Shown piece by piece: positions 60,378 through 64,000 of a stretch of DNA of 64,000 nt. Location: NCBI RefSeq assembly GCF_000024545.1, contig NC_013947.1, forward strand, positions 6,324,001-6,388,000, written 5' to 3'. This stretch comes from Stackebrandtia nassauensis DSM 44728. GTDB lineage: Bacteria; Actinomycetota; Actinomycetes; Mycobacteriales; Micromonosporaceae. The translations under genes were made by a program, and so were the position numbers. The first letter of the stretch is position 1; every line of letters starts with the position of its first letter. Below the pieces are notes generated by a model that was not told where the DNA came from, did no database searches, and worked only from the letters and a program-made list of their open reading frames with translations.

Positions 60378-63300
60378 CCCCGACCCGACTCCGCCACTGC
60401 CGCAGCCGATCCCGGTCGCGCCCGCCGAGCCGCAGCCCGCCCCGGTGGCCCAGACCCGGACCCCCGAGGCCAGCACCCGCTCGGTGCAGAACGTGCTGCT
60501 GTCGCTGGGCGGGGTGCTGTCGGCCGCCGCCATCATCGTGTTCACGGCGGTGGCCTGGGCGACCTTCGGCGCGCCCGGCCGCGCCGGGATCCTCACCGTC
60601 ATCACGATCGGGCTGATGATCCTGCCGCTGTGGATAGTCCGTCGTGGACTCACCGCGACGGCCGAGACGGTGTCCGGCCTGGCGATTCTCATGGTGCCCT
60701 GCGACGCGATGGCCCTGTACCTGTTGCGGCTGTTCCCCACCTCGACCACCGAACCGGTGATGGAGGAACCCGCCACCCACGACTTCGGCGGCACCATCAC
60801 CACCGCGCTGACCTCCGGCATCCACACGCCCGGCATCGGGGCCGGCCTGCTCGTCATCACCGGCATCGCGGTGGCCTACCGGATGCTGACCCGCATGATC
60901 GTTCCCGGCTACGCCGTCGCGGTGCTGGGAGTGTTCACGCTGGCCGTGGCCGCCCTACAGTCCAGTGTGGCCCTGGGAACCGGGCTGCTGCTGGGATCGG
61001 CGGCCATCCAGGCGTTCGCGGCCACCCTGTTCGGCCGCCACCCCGCCCGCCGGGGCCGAACCGCGGGACGGGTACTGGTGCAGACCTGCGGCGCCCTGGC
61101 GGCGATGACACTGCTGGCGGCGGCCCTCTACAGCGTCGGCAGCACCAAGCCCGGCTACACGCTGCTGGCGGTCACGGCGCTGGCGGCGGTGCTGCTGGCC
61201 GTCACCCAACGGCTGCCGTCCACCTGGCGCCCCGGACCGCTGTGGACGGTTCGCATCACCGTCGCGGCCTCGGCGTTCGTGGCGGTCGCGCTGGCCCTGA
61301 TCGTCGCGGGCCGCTGGCTGCTGCTCCCGCTCCCGGCCTGGAGCGCCACCCTGGACGTTCCCGATTGGCCGCTGGATCCCCGGTTCCCGTTTGGCTGGCG
61401 GCTGACCGCCACCGTCGTGATCCTGACGGTGGTCGTGGCGGCGCTGCTCCCCTACGACCGCTGGGCCGCCGCGATGTCGGCCAACGGGGCACCCGAAGAC
61501 CTACCCGAACCCGGCCGACCAGCCACAGCGTCGGCCACGAGCACAACCGACGTTGACGGCACGACAGCGTCGGCGCAGGCCAACGCGCCGCACTCGGCGA
61601 CAGTCGACGCTAACGGCGCGACAGCGACAGCGACGTCGCGAGCCGACGTGCCGCACTCGGCCACGGCCGACCACGCCTCGGCGCCGACCGGAACCGGCCA
61701 GCCGACATCGGCCGCCGCGGCCACCACGTCCCCGGACCCGTCCACCACCGCCCGGCCCGCAGCGACGCTCGCGGGCGGGGTGCTCGCGCTGCTGACCGTG
61801 GCACCGGCCCTCGGCTGGTCGTGGCGGGCCAGCGCGCTGCTGCTCACCGCGGCCGCCATCGCCATCGTCGCCGGGGCTCTGGCCGTCAAGCAGCGGCGGC
61901 TGTCGCGGGCATTGTTGATCAGCGCCATTCCCGTGGGGCTCAACGCGATCGTGCTGTCGCTCGGTGGTGACGCCACCACGTTGACGGTGCTGCTGGCCGC
62001 CTGCGGCTGCCTGGCGATCCTGGCCCCGCTGGCGTGCCTGCGCGGCCAGCTGGCGCCCGGCGGCGCGCTCGCCGGTACCGCGTTGTGGACGCTCATGGCC
62101 GCGCTGCCCGTCGCCTGTCACCTGCTCGGCCTCGCCCCGTCCCACGTCGCCGCGCTGTCCGGGATCCTCGCCGCCACCGCCGCGCTGCTGGGCAGCCTGC
62201 TGTTGACCCACCGCGCGAACGCGTACTTCCGGCTGTTCGTGTCCTGGACCCTGTTCGGCCTGCTCGGCGGCATCGCCACCACGGCCCTCACGGCGGCGAT
62301 CATCGCCGGTTCCCGTCCCGTCCCGCTCTTCGTCGCCATAGCCGCCTTCGCGGCGCTGCCGATCCTTCTCGCCATCGCCGTCCGCCTCGAAAACACAGTG
62401 GACTTCCATGGCCCGCCGGACGACACCGAGGCCGAGCCGAACCTTCGCCGGGTCCGTCGACTGTGCACCGGCCTGGCCACCATCGCGCTGCTGGCCACCC
62501 TCGGCGCCTACGTCAGCATGTGGGCCCCCGCCGACACGCTCCCCGGCTACGTCATCCTGGCCCTGGTGGCCGCGATGGTCACCCGCGTCCTGCCCCGCCG
62601 CTACGGCGACGGCCCCGACGTGGGTTCCTGGACGGTCGCCGGTATCGCCTGCGGCTTCGCCGCCGCGGCGGCACTGTCCACGATCCCGGCCCTGTTCGGC
62701 CTGACTCCGACGCTGCCGTGGCTCGACTGGCGCACCCCCGCGCTGCTCGGCGTGGTGGCGGTGGCCAGCCTGCTGCTGCTCCCGTCCGCCTGGCGGACCG
62801 CGACCGCCACGACGGCGGCCACCCTCGGCCTGCTGTCCGCGCCGGTCGCCTGGACCGTCCCGTGGTGGTCGGGCCCGACGCTGTTCACCGTCCTCGCTGT
62901 CGCCTATGGACTGTGGGCCGTGTTCAGTCCCAAACCCAAGCCGCCCCAGCAGTCCACGAACCGAGCCGACGCCGAATCGACAGGCTCGCTAGCCTTCGCC
63001 GCGTCCGCGAGCTCCCGCACCGAAGCCGAGCCGCCCGGCCCGCACGCCACCGCCGCCGAACCCTCGGCTGAGCCGCGCGACCGCGCCGCCGGCACCGGCG
63101 AAACCTGGTCCTTCCCGCCCGTGGCCACCGTCTGGGCCCGCGGCCTGGCCGCGTTCGCGTTCGCCGCCTACGGCCTGGCCGCCGCCGCCCTGCACGCCAA
63201 CGCTCCCAGCCCCACCGCCCGCTACTCCCTCACCGCCACGCTGGCCGCCGCGCTCGTGTCGGCCTGCATCGTCATCGCGGTGCTGGCGTACCGACGCCAG

Positions 63301-64000
63301 CGCGTGGTCGGCGGGCTCGCCGTCGCGTCCGGACTGATACTCCTGCCCGGAACCGTGGTCATGGCCGGGCTGGCGATGCACGCCCGGACCGAGCCGATCC
63401 AGTTGGGCGCCATGGCCGCCGCGTGCTTCGGCCTGCTCGTCGCCGCCGGGCTGCGGTTCGGCGCGGTCGGCTACCTCGGCTGGGCGACGCTGGTGGTGCC
63501 GCCGGTCGCCGTGGCCTGCGCCCGCGCCGGGGTGCCCAGCCACCAGTCGGGCATGTACATCGCCGTGGCCGGGCTGGTCGGTGTCGGGGCGGCAATGCTC
63601 ATGCTCCCCAACCGCCGCGCCGCGATGATCCGCACCGGCCTGTCGGGCATCGCGATCCTGTCCACGATGTTCAAGGTCCTGCCGCTGTCGATCGCGACGA
63701 TGACGCTGCCGTACCGCTGGCTGGGCTCGGTGTGGACCGAGACCCCGCTGACCACCATGGACGGACTGGTCCCCAGCGGCTCGGTGCCGCGGTTCCTCGT
63801 CGACGCCACCGGCTGGGACCTGGCGATCCTCGCCGTCGGGGTCACGACCGTGGCGCTGGCGATCCTCGGGCTGACCGGACGCGGCTGGGGCATCGGCGCG
63901 ACCTTCGTCGCGCTGGCGATCGCGCTGCCGACGGTGCCGGTCGTGTTCGACCTGCCGTGGCCGAGCCTGCCGTTCGCGGCTCTGGCGATCGCCGTTGCCG
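60091..64000 (+). CDS. Giant multi-span membrane protein, SCO7613 family (runs off the window)
   Basis: From ATG 60091, after AAGGACCCCG, a frame stays open to the window end (over 1300 residues). It starts with a double zinc-knuckle, ICPQC and HCPHC, within the first 30 residues. A short coiled coil follows (DVRRFEANQLREQLNAVTDK), then Pro-rich linkers and more than thirty predicted membrane spans in groups. A low-complexity Ala/Thr/Ser stretch lies near residues 475-560. This matches a family of very large actinobacterial membrane proteins (SCO7613 C-terminal type) of unknown function. The start lies inside the preceding amidase frame. Confidence 0.8.
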   Translation, partial: MVTASPNQRTYICPQCGASAGVDHCPHCGRGPSPLLRALAQIDDEVDVRRFEANQLREQLNAVTDKIQALRKRRRAVTSELNRMLRESTAKRAAVDPDPTPPLPQPIPVAPAEPQPAPVAQTRTPEASTRSVQNVLLSLGGVLSAAAIIVFTAVAWATFGAPGRAGILTVITIGLMILPLWIVRRGLTATAETVSGLAILMVPCDAMALYLLRLFPTSTTEPVMEEPATHDFGGTITTALTSGIHTPGIGAGLLVITGIAVAYRMLTRMIVPGYAVAVLGVFTLAVAALQSSVALGTGLLLGSAAIQAFAATLFGRHPARRGRTAGRVLVQTCGALAAMTLLAAALYSVGSTKPGYTLLAVTALAAVLLAVTQRLPSTWRPGPLWTVRITVAASAFVAVALALIVAGRWLLLPLPAWSATLDVPDWPLDPRFPFGWRLTATVVILTVVVAALLPYDRWAAAMSANGAPEDLPEPGRPATASATSTTDVDGTTASAQANAPHSATVDANGATATATSRADVPHSATADHASAPTGTGQPTSAAAATTSPDPSTTARPAATLAGGVLALLTVAPALGWSWRASALLLTAAAIAIVAGALAVKQRRLSRALLISAIPVGLNAIVLSLGGDATTLTVLLAACGCLAILAPLACLRGQLAPGGALAGTALWTLMAALPVACHLLGLAPSHVAALSGILAATAALLGSLLLTHRANAYFRLFVSWTLFGLLGGIATTALTAAIIAGSRPVPLFVAIAAFAALPILLAIAVRLENTVDFHGPPDDTEAEPNLRRVRRLCTGLATIALLATLGAYVSMWAPADTLPGYVILALVAAMVTRVLPRRYGDGPDVGSWTVAGIACGFAAAAALSTIPALFGLTPTLPWLDWRTPALLGVVAVASLLLLPSAWRTATATTAATLGLLSAPVAWTVPWWSGPTLFTVLAVAYGLWAVFSPKPKPPQQSTNRADAESTGSLAFAASASSRTEAEPPGPHATAAEPSAEPRDRAAGTGETWSFPPVATVWARGLAAFAFAAYGLAAAALHANAPSPTARYSLTATLAAALVSACIVIAVLAYRRQRVVGGLAVASGLILLPGTVVMAGLAMHARTEPIQLGAMAAACFGLLVAAGLRFGAVGYLGWATLVVPPVAVACARAGVPSHQSGMYIAVAGLVGVGAAMLMLPNRRAAMIRTGLSGIAILSTMFKVLPLSIATMTLPYRWLGSVWTETPLTTMDGLVPSGSVPRFLVDATGWDLAILAVGVTTVALAILGLTGRGWGIGATFVALAIALPTVPVVFDLPWPSLPFAALAIAVA

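Overview
The window is chromosomal DNA of a high-GC, developmentally complex actinomycete. Evidence includes very high G+C in third codon positions, frequent GTG starts, BldC and a WhiB-family protein, a subtilisin-inhibitor (SSI) family protein, a SAM-IV riboswitch, a TIGR02983-type sigma factor, and actinobacteria-specific families (DUF3073, DUF3499, DUF3352, DUF3618, tadA-associated protein). Gene order around bldC and around the mannose genes is the one common to Streptomyces, Micromonospora and Glycomycetes. A Stackebrandtia/Glycomycetaceae origin is my guess from memory, not something the sequence proves. No tRNA, rRNA, CRISPR array, transposase or prophage was seen.

Layout. 1-1.2 kb: nusG (cut by the left edge) and secE on the minus strand. 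1.3-2.0 kb: a secreted HNH nuclease. 2.1-5.9 kb: a partial complex I cluster, nuoA-nuoB-DUF2252-nuoC-nuoH, lacking D, E, F, G and I-N and followed by a wrecked regulator fragment. 6.2-7.8 kb: an ECF sigma factor with a membrane-anchored partner. 7.9-11 kb: a ParA/MinD-like ATPase, a diacylglycerol-kinase-like protein and BldC. 11-13.7 kb: the conserved bldC neighbourhood with a branched-chain amino acid dehydrogenase and DUF3073. 13.7-18.6 kb: SSI, tadA and its partner, a secreted propeller and a PrsW-type protease. 18.7-20.4 kb: a SAM-IV riboswitch driving a class V aminotransferase. 20.4-24 kb: TetR regulator with its operator and valS. 24-30 kb: DoxX, two membrane-anchored unknowns, and meaB-thiolase-methylmalonyl-CoA epimerase. 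29.5-31 kb: an NmrA-like oxidoreductase divergent from MarR. 31-33.5 kb: a type-VII-secretion-like trio followed by an array of GC-rich hairpins.

33.5-43.3 kb is the GDP-mannose block: manA, a cation diffusion facilitator, a SIS/PGI-like protein, Trm112, phosphomannomutase, DUF3499, a zincin-like protein, WhiB, mannose-1-phosphate guanylyltransferase and a glycosyltransferase. Together these convert fructose-6-P to mannose-6-P, mannose-1-P and GDP-mannose, with a glycosyltransferase beside them. 43.4-51.7 kb holds a DUF3352 membrane protein, acetoacetyl-CoA synthetase, a secreted glycoside hydrolase, an MFS exporter and a holin-family/DUF3618 pair.

51.7-64 kb is rich in cell-wall functions: an M23 peptidase, a class C beta-lactamase-like enzyme behind three tandem palindromes, a VanY-type carboxypeptidase divergent from a two-component system, an acyl-CoA dehydrogenase, a degenerate M23 relative, an Amidase_3 lipoprotein, and a very large multi-membrane-span protein that runs off the right edge.

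The best candidates for a second look are the DUF2252 gene embedded by stop/start overlap in the truncated nuo cluster, the tandem operator array before the beta-lactamase-like gene, the hairpin array at 33.1-33.3 kb, the WhiB reading frame that runs antisense through its neighbour, and the degenerate M23 gene.
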